From contig NZ_JACHML010000001.1 of NCBI RefSeq assembly GCF_014208045.1, positions 2,294,001 through 2,358,000 of the forward strand: a DNA stretch of 64,000 bases, read 5' to 3'. Numbering within the stretch: the stretch's first letter is position 1; every line of letters starts with the position of its first letter. The notes beneath the pieces were generated by a model. The model did not search any database. It was given only the letters and a program-made list of their open reading frames with translations, and was not told where the DNA came from. This stretch comes from Microbacterium thalassium (GTDB lineage: Bacteria; Actinomycetota; Actinomycetes; Actinomycetales; Microbacteriaceae). This document shows, piece after piece, positions 35,080-41,932 of this stretch. The position numbers and the translations under genes are program-made.

Positions 35080-35453
35080 CGTGCCGAACCCGCGCCGACG
35101 GGGATCTCCGGGAGTGAAGCCGCGTCCGCGAGCAGCCCCGTGTCGCTCTGCAGCAGGTCGATCAGAAGCCTGCGGGCGACCGCCAGGAGCGCGGCGACGT
35201 CCCGGTTCGCGAGCCGGTAGTAGACGTGGCTCCCCCGCCGCTCCGACATGACCAGTCGGTGACGCCGCAGAACCGCCAGGTGCTGCGACAGGTGCGAGGC
35301 CTCGAGACCGGTCTCGAGCTGCAGGTCTGCGACACTCACCTCGGCCGCGGCGGAGAGGAGCTCCAGGATGCGGATGCGGAAGGGATGCGCGAGCCCCTTG
35401 AAGAGGTTCGCCTTGACTTCGTAGAGCGGCCGCTGTGCGTTGCTGAATGGCAT
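35076..35453 (-). CDS. ArsR/SmtB-family winged-helix regulator
   Basis: 125-residue winged-helix repressor. The recognition helix lies in SVADLQLETGLEASHLSQHLAVLRRHRLV (about residues 37-65), followed by the wing SERRGSHVYYRLANRD. It lacks the ELCVCDL metal-binding Cys box and contains no Cys at all, so it does not sense metals through the classical alpha3 site. The ATG is at 35453, and the following sulP gene overlaps by ATGA. A perfect 7-bp inverted repeat covers its start codon and promoter, which fits autorepression. Confidence 0.9.
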   Translation of the reverse strand: MPFSNAQRPLYEVKANLFKGLAHPFRIRILELLSAAAEVSVADLQLETGLEASHLSQHLAVLRRHRLVMSERRGSHVYYRLANRDVAALLAVARRLLIDLLQSDTGLLADAASLPEIPVGAGSAR

Positions 35454-35468
35454 GATGAAGTCATCATA
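35452..35468 (-). promoter_or_regulatory. operator-like dyad over the arsR-sulP promoter
   Basis: ATGATGA-AG-TCATCAT (35452-35467) is a perfect 7-bp inverted repeat. It overlaps both the start codon and a TATGAT -10-like hexamer on the minus strand (35463-35468). It is a typical place for an ArsR-family autoregulatory operator. Confidence 0.5.
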
Positions 35469-35524
35469 TCGACGGACGTCGTCGCCCGGTGGCCCGCGCG
35501 GTCGGCCGACGTCCGTCCGATGGC

Positions 35525-36271
35525 TCAGCGCGACCGGGGCGTCCACCCGGGCGGCAGCGGTGCGTCGATCGCGGCCCGCTCGCGGTCGGCTGCCGCAGAC
35601 CAGCCCTGTGCGGCATCCGTGGTGTCGAACCCGCCGCGCGCGAGCCGCAGGCCGACGTCCTCGTGGTGCATGCGCGGAGCGCCGCCGCGGCGCGTCGACG
35701 CCCGGACGCTCCACGCGTCGTCGGCGAACCCGCCCCCGCGGAAGACGCGGTACTCGTCGTAGCGGGCCGGGTCGAGGAGATCCCAGCACCACTCCCACAC
35801 GTTGCCGAGCATGTCGAAGGCGCCGTTGAGGTTCGGCATCCTGCCGCCGACCGGCTGCGGCGACGTGACGCCGTCGGCCGCGGTCCAGGCGACCTCGGTA
35901 AGCGGCCCGTAGTGCGGCCCGGTGGAGCCGGCGCGGCACGCGAACTCCCACTCGGCCTCGGTCGGCAGGCGGAAGCCGTCGGCGTCGACGTGCCACGTGA
36001 CCTCCTCGCCCTCGAACCCGTACGCGGGGTCGAGCCCCTCCCACTCCGACGCCGCGTTGCAGAAGTGGACGGCGCGCAGCCAGCTGACGTCGGTCGCCGG
36101 TCGGTCCGGATGCCGCGCGGCGACGCCCAGGACCTCGGCGACCTGCTCTTCGGTGACCGGGTAGACGCCGATCTCGAACGGCTCGAGCCGCACGACGCGT
36201 CGCGTGCGGCGGCGGGCGTCGTGCAGCGTCACCTCTCCCCCGGCGATGCGCGTCATCTCGAAGTCGACCAC
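35525..36271 (-). CDS. SUMF1/FGE-fold protein lacking the catalytic cysteines
   Basis: 248 residues of the formylglycine-generating-enzyme-sulfatase fold: RIAGGEVTLHD at the start, VSWLRAVHFCNAASE, LPTEAEWEFACRAGS, NVWEWCWDLLDP and RGGGFADDAWSVRAS. In true FGE the segment after RGGSF carries the two copper-binding cysteines; here RGGGFADDAW has none, so sulfatase-activating activity is unlikely, and no sulfatase is nearby. It may be a ligand-binding or EgtB/PvdO-like relative. GTG start with a TAGAGT leaderless -10 box. Confidence 0.87.
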   Translation of the reverse strand: MVDFEMTRIAGGEVTLHDARRRTRRVVRLEPFEIGVYPVTEEQVAEVLGVAARHPDRPATDVSWLRAVHFCNAASEWEGLDPAYGFEGEEVTWHVDADGFRLPTEAEWEFACRAGSTGPHYGPLTEVAWTAADGVTSPQPVGGRMPNLNGAFDMLGNVWEWCWDLLDPARYDEYRVFRGGGFADDAWSVRASTRRGGAPRMHHEDVGLRLARGGFDTTDAAQGWSAAADRERAAIDAPLPPGWTPRSR

Positions 36272-36277
36272 GCGGGA

Positions 36278-36283
36278 ACTCTA
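36278..36283 (-). promoter_or_regulatory. -10 hexamer of a leaderless promoter
   Basis: TAGAGT on the minus strand, six bases, then the GTG of the SUMF1-like gene at 36271. Confidence 0.55.
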
Positions 36284-36304
36284 GTCGCGTCCGGGCGGAC
36301 GAGA

Positions 36305-36338
36305 GGGGCGGGACCGGTTCATCGACCGGTCCCGCCCC
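36305..36338 (-). terminator. perfect 14-bp hairpin terminator
   Basis: Arms 36305-36318 and 36325-36338 (GGGGCGGGACCGGT) pair perfectly with a six-base loop. It lies 20 bases beyond the DUF6458-type gene stop on the minus strand. Confidence 0.75.
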
Positions 36339-36357
36339 GTGGAGGGTCTCGTGTGGC

Positions 36358-36621
36358 TCAGAGGCCGGCGGTGTCGTCCGTGGTGCTGGTGGACTGGCGC
36401 GTGACGCGCTCGTTGCTCGCCGGGTCGACCTGGGTGCGCGTGACGGTCTCGCTCTGGCGGCGGCGGACCATCAGGACGATCCCGATGAGGAAGACGATGA
36501 CACCGGCGCCCATCAGGATGTACCCGATCAGGTCGAGGTTGATCCACTCGAGGTCGACGTTCACGGCGAACGCGAGGATGGCTCCGATGACGAACAGGAC
36601 GATTCCGGTTCCGATGCTCAT
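36358..36621 (-). CDS. small two-span membrane protein (DUF6458-like)
   Basis: 87 residues with two membrane spans (about 4-20 and 30-50) and a short basic, Thr/Ser-rich cytoplasmic tail. The opening MSIGTGIVLFVIGAILAFAV and the EWINLDLIGYILMGAGV segment are typical of a small actinobacterial family, DUF6458, of unknown function. GAAAGGAACC precedes the ATG. Its transcript ends at a strong hairpin before the SUMF1-like gene. Confidence 0.82.
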   Translation of the reverse strand: MSIGTGIVLFVIGAILAFAVNVDLEWINLDLIGYILMGAGVIVFLIGIVLMVRRRQSETVTRTQVDPASNERVTRQSTSTTDDTAGL

Positions 36622-36782
36622 GCGAGGTTCCTTTCCGGGGCTGCGGGTGTGCTCCCCTGGGCTGGGGCGCTCGTGTGCGCCGCACAGCAGGATGCCAGCC
36701 GGTCGGGAGATCACCGCCGGGGGTTGACAACGCGGGCGCGCCTGTGATCCGGCAGGGTTCGTGCCGACGGATGCGGTTGCGG

Positions 36783-36788
36783 CAGGAT
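36783..36788 (+). promoter_or_regulatory. -10-like hexamer of a leaderless promoter
   Basis: CAGGAT, six bases, then the ATG of psuG at 36795. The first base differs from the usual T. Confidence 0.4.
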
Positions 36789-36794
36789 GCACTC

Positions 36795-37709
36795 ATGAGC
36801 AGCGTCCATGTCGCCGACGAGGTGCGGGCGGCGGTCGCCGACGGCATCCCCGTCCTCGCCCTCGAATCCACGATCTTCACGCACGGGCTCCCCCGTCCGC
36901 GGAACCTGGAGGTGGCCCTCGACGCGGACCGCCGCGTGCGGGAGGCGGGAGTCGTGCCGGCGACGATCGGCGTCGTCGACGGACGCCCGACGGTGGGCCT
37001 GAGCGTCGACGAGATCGAGCGGATGTCGACCGACGACGCGGTCGTGAAGGCGAGCGTGCGCGACCTGCCGGTCACGGTCGCGAAGGGATTGAGCGCGGGC
37101 ACGACGGTCGCCGCCACGGCGCACCTCGCGCACCTCGCCGGCATCCGCGTGTTCTCCACCGGAGGTCTCGGCGGTGTCCACCGGGACGCTCCCGACACGT
37201 TCGACGAGTCCGCCGACCTCCCGTCGCTCGCCGCCCTGCCGCTTGTCGTGGTGAGCGCCGGCGTGAAGTCGATCCTCGACATCCCGCTGACGCTCGAGCG
37301 TCTCGAGACCCTCGGCCTCGTCGTCGTCGGGTACCGGACGACCGACTATCCCGGCTTCTACATCGCCGATTCCGGCTACGACATCGAGTACGCGGTCGAC
37401 TCCCCCGCCGAGATCGCCCGCATGGTCGCGGCCCGCGACGAACTGGCGATCGGGTCGTCGATCCTGGTTGCGAATCCCGTGGACGAGGCCGAGCAGCTGT
37501 CGCCCGCCCTGCACGATCGGGTGCTCGCGCAGGCCCTCGCCGCCGCCGCCGAGGCGGGCGTGACCGGGCACGACATGACACCCTTCCTGCTCGACTTCAT
37601 GCAGCGTGAGACCGGCGGCCGCAGCCTCGACGTGAACGTTGCCGTCTACCGCGGCAACGTCGATCTCGGGGCGCAGATCGCCCGCGCCGTCGCGGAGTCG
37701 CGCGGGTGA
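36795..37709 (+). CDS. psuG: pseudouridine-5'-phosphate glycosidase
   Basis: 304-residue enzyme that splits pseudouridine-5'-phosphate into uracil and ribose-5-phosphate. Family motifs are clear: VLALESTIFTHGLPRPRN with the catalytic/metal Glu, TIGVVDGRPTVGL, the lysine in VKASVRDL, the FSTGGLGGVHRDA Gly-rich phosphate loop and VVSAGVKSILDI. The gene overlaps psuK by four bases, as expected for the two-step salvage or degradation pathway for modified RNA nucleosides. Confidence 0.95.
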   Translation: MSSVHVADEVRAAVADGIPVLALESTIFTHGLPRPRNLEVALDADRRVREAGVVPATIGVVDGRPTVGLSVDEIERMSTDDAVVKASVRDLPVTVAKGLSAGTTVAATAHLAHLAGIRVFSTGGLGGVHRDAPDTFDESADLPSLAALPLVVVSAGVKSILDIPLTLERLETLGLVVVGYRTTDYPGFYIADSGYDIEYAVDSPAEIARMVAARDELAIGSSILVANPVDEAEQLSPALHDRVLAQALAAAAEAGVTGHDMTPFLLDFMQRETGGRSLDVNVAVYRGNVDLGAQIARAVAESRG

Positions 37710-38542
37710 TCGTCGTCCTCGGGGACCTCATCGCGGATGTCGTGGCGCTCGGCGTCGGAGAGCTCGAGAGCGGAACCGACAACACGGCGCAGGTCGCGCT
37801 GACGCGCGGTGGAAGCGCCGCCAACGTCGCGGCCGCCGTCGCCGCAGACGGCGTTCCCGCGCGCTTCATCGGCCGTGTGGGCGACGACGTGCTCGGACGC
37901 ACCCTGACCGAGGAGCTCGCGCGCACGGGCGTCGACGTGCGGGTGCAGCGGGCCGGACGCACCGGCGCCATCGTCATCGTGGTGGATGAGCAGGGCGAGC
38001 GAACCATGATCACCGACCGCGGTGCGGCGGCCGAGCTCGAGGACGTCGACCCTGTGTGGCTCGACGGTGCGCGCTGGCTGCACGTGCCTCTGTACGGCAT
38101 GTCGACGCCGGTGTCGTGGCGGGCGATCGCCGCCGCGGTGGCCGCTCTTCCCGACGGCGTGCCGGTGAGCGTCGACCTTTCCAGCGTCACGACGCTGCGC
38201 GCGCTCGGACCGTCGAGAGTCGCCGAGGCGCTGAAGGCCCTGCGGCCGGCCGCCGTCTTCGCCAACGCGGACGAAGCATCGTGGGTCGAGGTGGAGGGTC
38301 TCCGGGTCGACGGGACGTTCGTGGTCAAGCGCGGCGCCGACCCGGTACTGGTCCATTCGAAGGGGCGCGTCGAAGCTGTGCCCGTTCCGCCCGTAGCGGG
38401 CATCGTCGACACGACGGGGGCGGGAGACGCCTTCGCGGCGGGGTACATCGCGGCCGCAGCGGACAGCGCCGGTCCACCGGAGGCGGCGCGAGCCGGGGCG
38501 GAACGCGCCCGCTCAGCGCTTGTCCGCGCCGGCGCCCTCTGA
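37706..38542 (+). CDS. psuK: PfkB-family kinase, probable pseudouridine kinase
   Basis: 278-residue ribokinase-fold kinase that should phosphorylate pseudouridine at O5' to feed PsuG. PfkB signature 1 region GGSAANVAAAVAADG and signature 2 DTTGAGDAFAAGYIAA, including the catalytic Asp, are intact. GTG start overlapping the psuG stop (GTGA). Assignment to pseudouridine rests on the psuG partnership; the protein alone would be called a PfkB sugar kinase. It is slightly shorter than E. coli PsuK, which carries extra N-terminal sequence. Confidence 0.87.
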   Translation: MIVVLGDLIADVVALGVGELESGTDNTAQVALTRGGSAANVAAAVAADGVPARFIGRVGDDVLGRTLTEELARTGVDVRVQRAGRTGAIVIVVDEQGERTMITDRGAAAELEDVDPVWLDGARWLHVPLYGMSTPVSWRAIAAAVAALPDGVPVSVDLSSVTTLRALGPSRVAEALKALRPAAVFANADEASWVEVEGLRVDGTFVVKRGADPVLVHSKGRVEAVPVPPVAGIVDTTGAGDAFAAGYIAAAADSAGPPEAARAGAERARSALVRAGAL

Positions 38543-38561
38543 CACCGTCGGCGCCCGCGCG

Positions 38562-38567
38562 TACGGT
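38562..38567 (+). promoter_or_regulatory. -10 hexamer of a leaderless promoter
   Basis: TACGGT, six bases, then the ATG of the reductase-like gene at 38574. Confidence 0.5.
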
Positions 38568-38573
38568 GGGGCC

Positions 38574-39158
38574 ATGGACGCATCCCGCCCGCGCGTGATC
38601 TTCAACACCGCGACGACCCTCAACGGCTTCCTCGCCGATGACACGGATTCGCTGGAGTGGCTGTTCGCCGTTCCGGGAGCGGATGCTGCCGAGAGCGGCT
38701 TCGCGGACTTCCTCGCAGGCGTCGGCACCTTCGTGATGGGCTCGACGACGTACGAGTGGGTGGTCGCCCACGAGCGCCTGCTGGAGCGTCCGCAGCTGTG
38801 GCACGAGATGTACGGCGACCGGCCGTCGTTCGTGCTGTCGACCCGCGAGCAGGATGTCCCCGCGGGCACCGACATCCGGGTCCGCTCGGGCGCCGTCGAG
38901 GACACGTGGCCCGAGATCGCCGCGGCGGCGGGCGACAGGGCGGTGTGGCTGGTCGGCGGCGGAGACCTCGTGGGTCAGTTCGCCGACGCCGGACTGCTCG
39001 ACGAGATCCGCGTGAGCGTCGCGCCCGTGACCCTGGTCGCAGGCAGGCCGCTCCTCCCCCGCCGGCTCGAGTCCGATCGGCTGCGGCTGGCCGAGGTGCA
39101 TCAGGCAGGCCAGTTCGCCGAGCTGGTCTACGAGGTGCGCACGCCCGGCGCGACCTGA
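38574..39158 (+). CDS. RibD C-terminal/dihydrofolate reductase-fold protein
   Basis: 194 residues with the DHFR-like NADPH fold: N-terminal FNTATTLNGFLAD, the middle VMGSTTYEWV and the cofactor loop VWLVGGGDLVGQF. It belongs to the RibD_C family that includes riboflavin deaminase-reductases and many single-domain proteins of unknown substrate. No riboflavin genes are nearby, so the role is unknown. Its 3' end overlaps the convergent SGNH gene by 31 bases. The ATG at 38574 is fixed by the leaderless -10 box. Confidence 0.87.
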   Translation: MDASRPRVIFNTATTLNGFLADDTDSLEWLFAVPGADAAESGFADFLAGVGTFVMGSTTYEWVVAHERLLERPQLWHEMYGDRPSFVLSTREQDVPAGTDIRVRSGAVEDTWPEIAAAAGDRAVWLVGGGDLVGQFADAGLLDEIRVSVAPVTLVAGRPLLPRRLESDRLRLAEVHQAGQFAELVYEVRTPGAT

Positions 39159-39895
39159 TGCCACTGGCCGTACTTCGGCTCGCGCCCGTCCCCGGATGAT
39201 GTGCCCGTCAGGCGTCGCCGCACCCACGGCCCGACGTGGTCGCGATAGTACGACGCGGTGCGCACCGCCCGGGCATCGAGCTCCGGCAGCGTCCACCACT
39301 CGGTCGGCGGCTCGAAGCCCACTGCCGTCAGCACCCTCGCGGCGACGCGGTGGTGCCCACGCAGGTTCATGTGCAGGCGGTCCTCCGACCAGTACGGGGG
39401 CGTCGACAGCTCGCGGTCGGGCCAGTTGAAGGCCCGGATGACGTCCGGGCGGTCACGGAGCACCTCTTCGACGGCTGCCGAGAGCTGGTCGCCGCGTCGC
39501 TGGATCACGCGGCTGAGCGGAAGCTGCGGCGACGGGTTGGCGCCCGACAGCACGATCAGCTGAACGCCCTCGTCGTCGCAGCGCTTGAGGACGCGTTCGA
39601 AGGCGGTGGTGACCTTCGCGATGCTCGTCCGCGGGCGAAGCATGTCGTTGCCGCCGCCGTTGAACGACAGATGTGTCGGCTTCAGCGCCAGCGCGGGCTC
39701 GAGCTGCTGATCGACGATCGGCCACACGAGCTTGCCGCGGATCGCGAGATTCGCGTAGTCGACCGGCTCGCCCGTGGCGTCGGCCCATCCCTGGGCCACC
39801 AGATCCGCCCACCCGCGCACACGGCCGTCGGGAAGATTGTCGCCCACGCCTTCCGTGAAGGAGTCTCCGATGGCCACATAGCGGATGCTGCTCAC
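39128..39895 (-). CDS. SGNH/GDSL-type hydrolase, second paralogue
   Basis: 255 residues with the complete catalytic set: AIGDSFTEGVGD (Ser), NLAIRGKLV (Gly), NGGGNDMLRP (Asn) and DRLHMNLRGHH (Asp-x-x-His). It aligns through its whole length with the SGNH protein at 4829-5701, including WADLVAQ and PWVRRRL, so the two are paralogues. GTG start, six bases from a TAGGGT -10 box (39902-39907). The last 31 bases overlap the convergent reductase-like gene. Cytoplasmic; substrate unknown. Confidence 0.88.
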   Translation of the reverse strand: MSSIRYVAIGDSFTEGVGDNLPDGRVRGWADLVAQGWADATGEPVDYANLAIRGKLVWPIVDQQLEPALALKPTHLSFNGGGNDMLRPRTSIAKVTTAFERVLKRCDDEGVQLIVLSGANPSPQLPLSRVIQRRGDQLSAAVEEVLRDRPDVIRAFNWPDRELSTPPYWSEDRLHMNLRGHHRVAARVLTAVGFEPPTEWWTLPELDARAVRTASYYRDHVGPWVRRRLTGTSSGDGREPKYGQWHQVAPGVRTS

Positions 39896-39901
39896 TCCCC
39901 C

Positions 39902-39907
39902 ACCCTA
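39902..39907 (-). promoter_or_regulatory. -10 hexamer of a leaderless promoter
   Basis: TAGGGT on the minus strand, six bases, then the GTG of the second SGNH hydrolase gene. Confidence 0.55.
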
Positions 39908-40029
39908 CGTGGAGCTCCCGGCCCGCTCACGGGACCTTGGCGCCCCGGGACCGCCCCCGCATCAAGCACCACCGCCTCCATGGTCGATGCCGGATCTCAG
40001 CGCGACGAGCACGCCCCGATCGACGGCGG

Positions 40030-40043
40030 TATACTCCGGGTAT
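40030..40043 (+). promoter_or_regulatory. leaderless promoter and possible operator of the toxin-antitoxin pair
   Basis: TATACT (40030-40035) is a near-consensus -10 box six bases before the antitoxin ATG. A short inverted repeat ATAC-TCCGG-GTAT (40031-40034 and 40040-40043) covers the -10 box and start codon, a likely autorepression site. Confidence 0.5.
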
Positions 40044-40275
40044 GACTACGACCATCAAGGTCAGCGACGAACTCCGCGACCGGCTCAAGGCGCAAGCCGC
40101 GCGTGACGGCCTCACGCTCGGCGCGCACCTTGCGCAGCTCGCGGATGCCGAGGACCGACGGTGGCGCCTCCACCTGCTGAAGTCCGCGATCAGCGCTTCA
40201 GCCGGTTCGGACGCCGAGTCGCATGCAGAGGAGACTGCCGACTGGGAGCGCACCGAACTGACTGACGCGTCGTGA
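40042..40275 (+). CDS. MazE/RHH-type antitoxin
   Basis: 77 residues. The N-terminal about 45 residues (TTTIKVSDELRDRLKAQAARDGLTLGAHLAQL) form a ribbon-helix-helix DNA-binding fold; the acidic C-terminal tail (AESHAEETADWERTEL) is the expected toxin-neutralising segment. The toxin gene follows with a GTGA overlap, the standard arrangement. Leaderless start with a -10 box six bases upstream. Expected to repress its own operon with the toxin. Confidence 0.88.
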   Translation: MTTTIKVSDELRDRLKAQAARDGLTLGAHLAQLADAEDRRWRLHLLKSAISASAGSDAESHAEETADWERTELTDAS

Positions 40276-40616
40276 CCGCGCCGGACCTCGCTCCGGGTGT
40301 TGTCGCCTGGGCGGCACTCGAGCCGGTCCGCGGTCGTGAGCAGGGCGGCCATCGCCCGGTGCTGGTCGTCTCGTCAGCGGGCTACCTGGACGCGGTGACG
40401 ACTCTCGTCATCGCGTTGCCGATCACCACGACCGACCGCGGCTGGCCGAACCACGTCCCGGTGGATGGCCGGAGCGGGCTGGATCGGCCGTCGTGGATCA
40501 TGACCGAACAGCCTCGCACGCTCGCTCGTGACAGGGTCACCGGGATCGCGGGTGAGGTGTCGACCGAGTGCCTCACAGCGGTCCGGACCTGGCTCGGCGA
40601 CTTCCTCGATCTCTGA
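40272..40616 (+). CDS. MazF/PemK-type endoribonuclease toxin
   Basis: 114 residues of the MazF/PemK fold: PGVVAWAALEPVRGREQGGHRPVLVVSS is the characteristic beta-strand and Arg loop, followed by VIALPITTTDRGWPNHVPV, containing the conserved Thr, and the DRPSWIMTEQPRTLARDRV region. Such toxins cut mRNA or tRNA at short sequences when the labile antitoxin is lost. GTG start overlapping the antitoxin stop. Full length, so likely functional. The cleavage specificity cannot be predicted. Confidence 0.9.
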   Translation: MTAPDLAPGVVAWAALEPVRGREQGGHRPVLVVSSAGYLDAVTTLVIALPITTTDRGWPNHVPVDGRSGLDRPSWIMTEQPRTLARDRVTGIAGEVSTECLTAVRTWLGDFLDL

Positions 40617-40683
40617 GCCCCCACCGGTGCCTGTGACAGCCCGGCTTGCGCGCGCCGACCCGCTCCCATCCATGCAGCACCAC

Positions 40684-40689
40684 TAGAGT
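40684..40689 (+). promoter_or_regulatory. -10 hexamer of a leaderless promoter
   Basis: TAGAGT, six bases, then the ATG of the PAP2 phosphatase gene at 40696. Confidence 0.6.
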
Positions 40690-40695
40690 GCGGGC

Positions 40696-41379
40696 ATGCC
40701 GTTGCTCCGAGGTGTCGTCCTGCCGGGGCTCGGCGCCATCGCCGTCCTCGCCGCTGCGGGGCGGGCGATACGGCTCCTCGGCGGCGACGACCCACGCGAG
40801 GACCGGGCCGTGCGCGCGCTCCAGGGCGCGTTCGGCCACCGGCCGGTCGACGGCGATACCGCCGTCGCGACCCGCGCCGCTGATTCGACGGGGCCACGCG
40901 ACCCGATCGACCGCGTCACCGAGCCGCTTTCGTGGTACTCCGGTGTGCCGCAGACCATCGTGAACGGGGCGATCTGGTGCGGCGTCACCTGGATGCTGAC
41001 GCGCGACCGGCGCTCAGCGGTCGCCCCCGCATCGGCGCTCGCCCTCGAGACAGCGTGCTTCGTGGCATCCGCAGCGCTCGTGGGACGGCCGCGACCCGAG
41101 CGAGTGTGGCGCCCGGAGCAGCCGCACGCGACGTCGTCGTTCCCCTCCGGGCACACGGCGGCGGCCTTCGCGCTCCACGGTGCCCTCGCCGACCTGCTCG
41201 AGCACCACGGCGTCCGTGGCGCGCGGGTTCTCGGGCCCCTCCTCCGGTACGGGATTCCCGGAGCGATCGCGTTCTCGCGGGTCTACCGGGGCCAGCACCA
41301 CATCTCGGACACCGTCGCGGGCGCCATCCTCGGACGGTGGAGCGCCGCTGCGGTGCGGCGGGAGCTGCTCTCGTCGTAG
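40696..41379 (+). CDS. PAP2-superfamily membrane phosphatase
   Basis: 227 residues. The three-part phosphatase signature is intact: GRPRPER (K/R-x6-RP variant), SFPSGHTAAA and SRVYRGQHHISDTVAG. Three to five membrane spans can be drawn, with a signal-anchor-like first segment (residues 6-20). The family dephosphorylates lipid phosphates such as phosphatidic acid or undecaprenyl diphosphate. It has its own leaderless promoter and a hairpin two bases after the stop, so it is monocistronic. Confidence 0.9.
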   Translation: MPLLRGVVLPGLGAIAVLAAAGRAIRLLGGDDPREDRAVRALQGAFGHRPVDGDTAVATRAADSTGPRDPIDRVTEPLSWYSGVPQTIVNGAIWCGVTWMLTRDRRSAVAPASALALETACFVASAALVGRPRPERVWRPEQPHATSSFPSGHTAAAFALHGALADLLEHHGVRGARVLGPLLRYGIPGAIAFSRVYRGQHHISDTVAGAILGRWSAAAVRRELLSS

Positions 41380-41380
41380 G

Positions 41381-41401
41381 CGGACGGGACGCCCCCGTCC
41401 G
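41381..41401 (+). terminator. hairpin after the PAP2 gene
   Basis: Perfect 8-bp stem CGGACGGG/CCCGTCCG with a five-base loop, starting two bases after the PAP2 stop codon. Confidence 0.6.
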
Positions 41402-41456
41402 ACGCCCGCGCGGGTCTTGCAGGTCGCCCGCCAACCGATCGAGCCGGAAGGGAACC

Positions 41457-41543
41457 ATGTGCATGGACTGCCGGTGTTGCCCCCGTCGTGCTCGCGAGGG
41501 TCAGCCCGCGCATTCGATGAGCCCGTACGCGGACATTCGCTGA
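41457..41543 (+). CDS. possible Cys-rich small ORF (28 residues)
   Basis: ATG preceded by GGAAGGG at suitable spacing. The predicted peptide begins MCMDCRCCP, with four Cys in its first eight residues. It overlaps the 3' end of the convergent lipoprotein gene and has no clear promoter or downstream partner on this strand. It may be a real small protein or a chance ORF; no family is recognised. Confidence 0.25.
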   Translation: MCMDCRCCPRRAREGQPAHSMSPYADIR

Positions 41544-41932
41544 GTGACATCCGCAAACGGGTCCGCGCCGCTGCCGATCTCGCTGGGGTCGGCACCGGCG
41601 AGATCGTCGAGTATCGCGGTGGTGTCATCGAAGATCGCTGCCAGTGCCTCCTCGTCACCCGCCGGATAGCCGAGGTCTCTGATGTCCGCGACCATCTGTC
41701 GGATCCGCGGCAGGACTTCGTCGAGGTAGAGCTGCTTGTTCTCATCTGTGTCCGCGTCGCTCGTCTGCCATTCCAGCGCCTCGATCGCAGCGTTGGCATC
41801 GGCGCAGATCGCGTCGGCATCCTCGATGAACTGCTCCTGCGTGATCGATGGCCCGGCCGCGCAGCCTGACACGCCTGCTGCGATCGTCGCCCCGAGCAGA
41901 CTCGTGGCCAGAAGTCGCCGTGCTGGGATCAT
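41501..41932 (-). CDS. predicted lipoprotein of unknown function
   Basis: 143 residues. A signal peptide ends in the lipobox VSGC (acylated Cys at about residue 24). The mature part is acidic and helical (ITQEQFIEDADAICADANAAIEAL ... LPRIRQMVADIRDLGYP), similar in style to small actinobacterial lipoproteins with an AICADAN motif. No known enzyme domain. The ATG overlaps the stop of the upstream membrane protein by four bases, so the two are co-translated. Together they diverge from the large BTAD regulator gene. Confidence 0.75.
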   Translation of the reverse strand: MIPARRLLATSLLGATIAAGVSGCAAGPSITQEQFIEDADAICADANAAIEALEWQTSDADTDENKQLYLDEVLPRIRQMVADIRDLGYPAGDEEALAAIFDDTTAILDDLAGADPSEIGSGADPFADVTQRMSAYGLIECAG

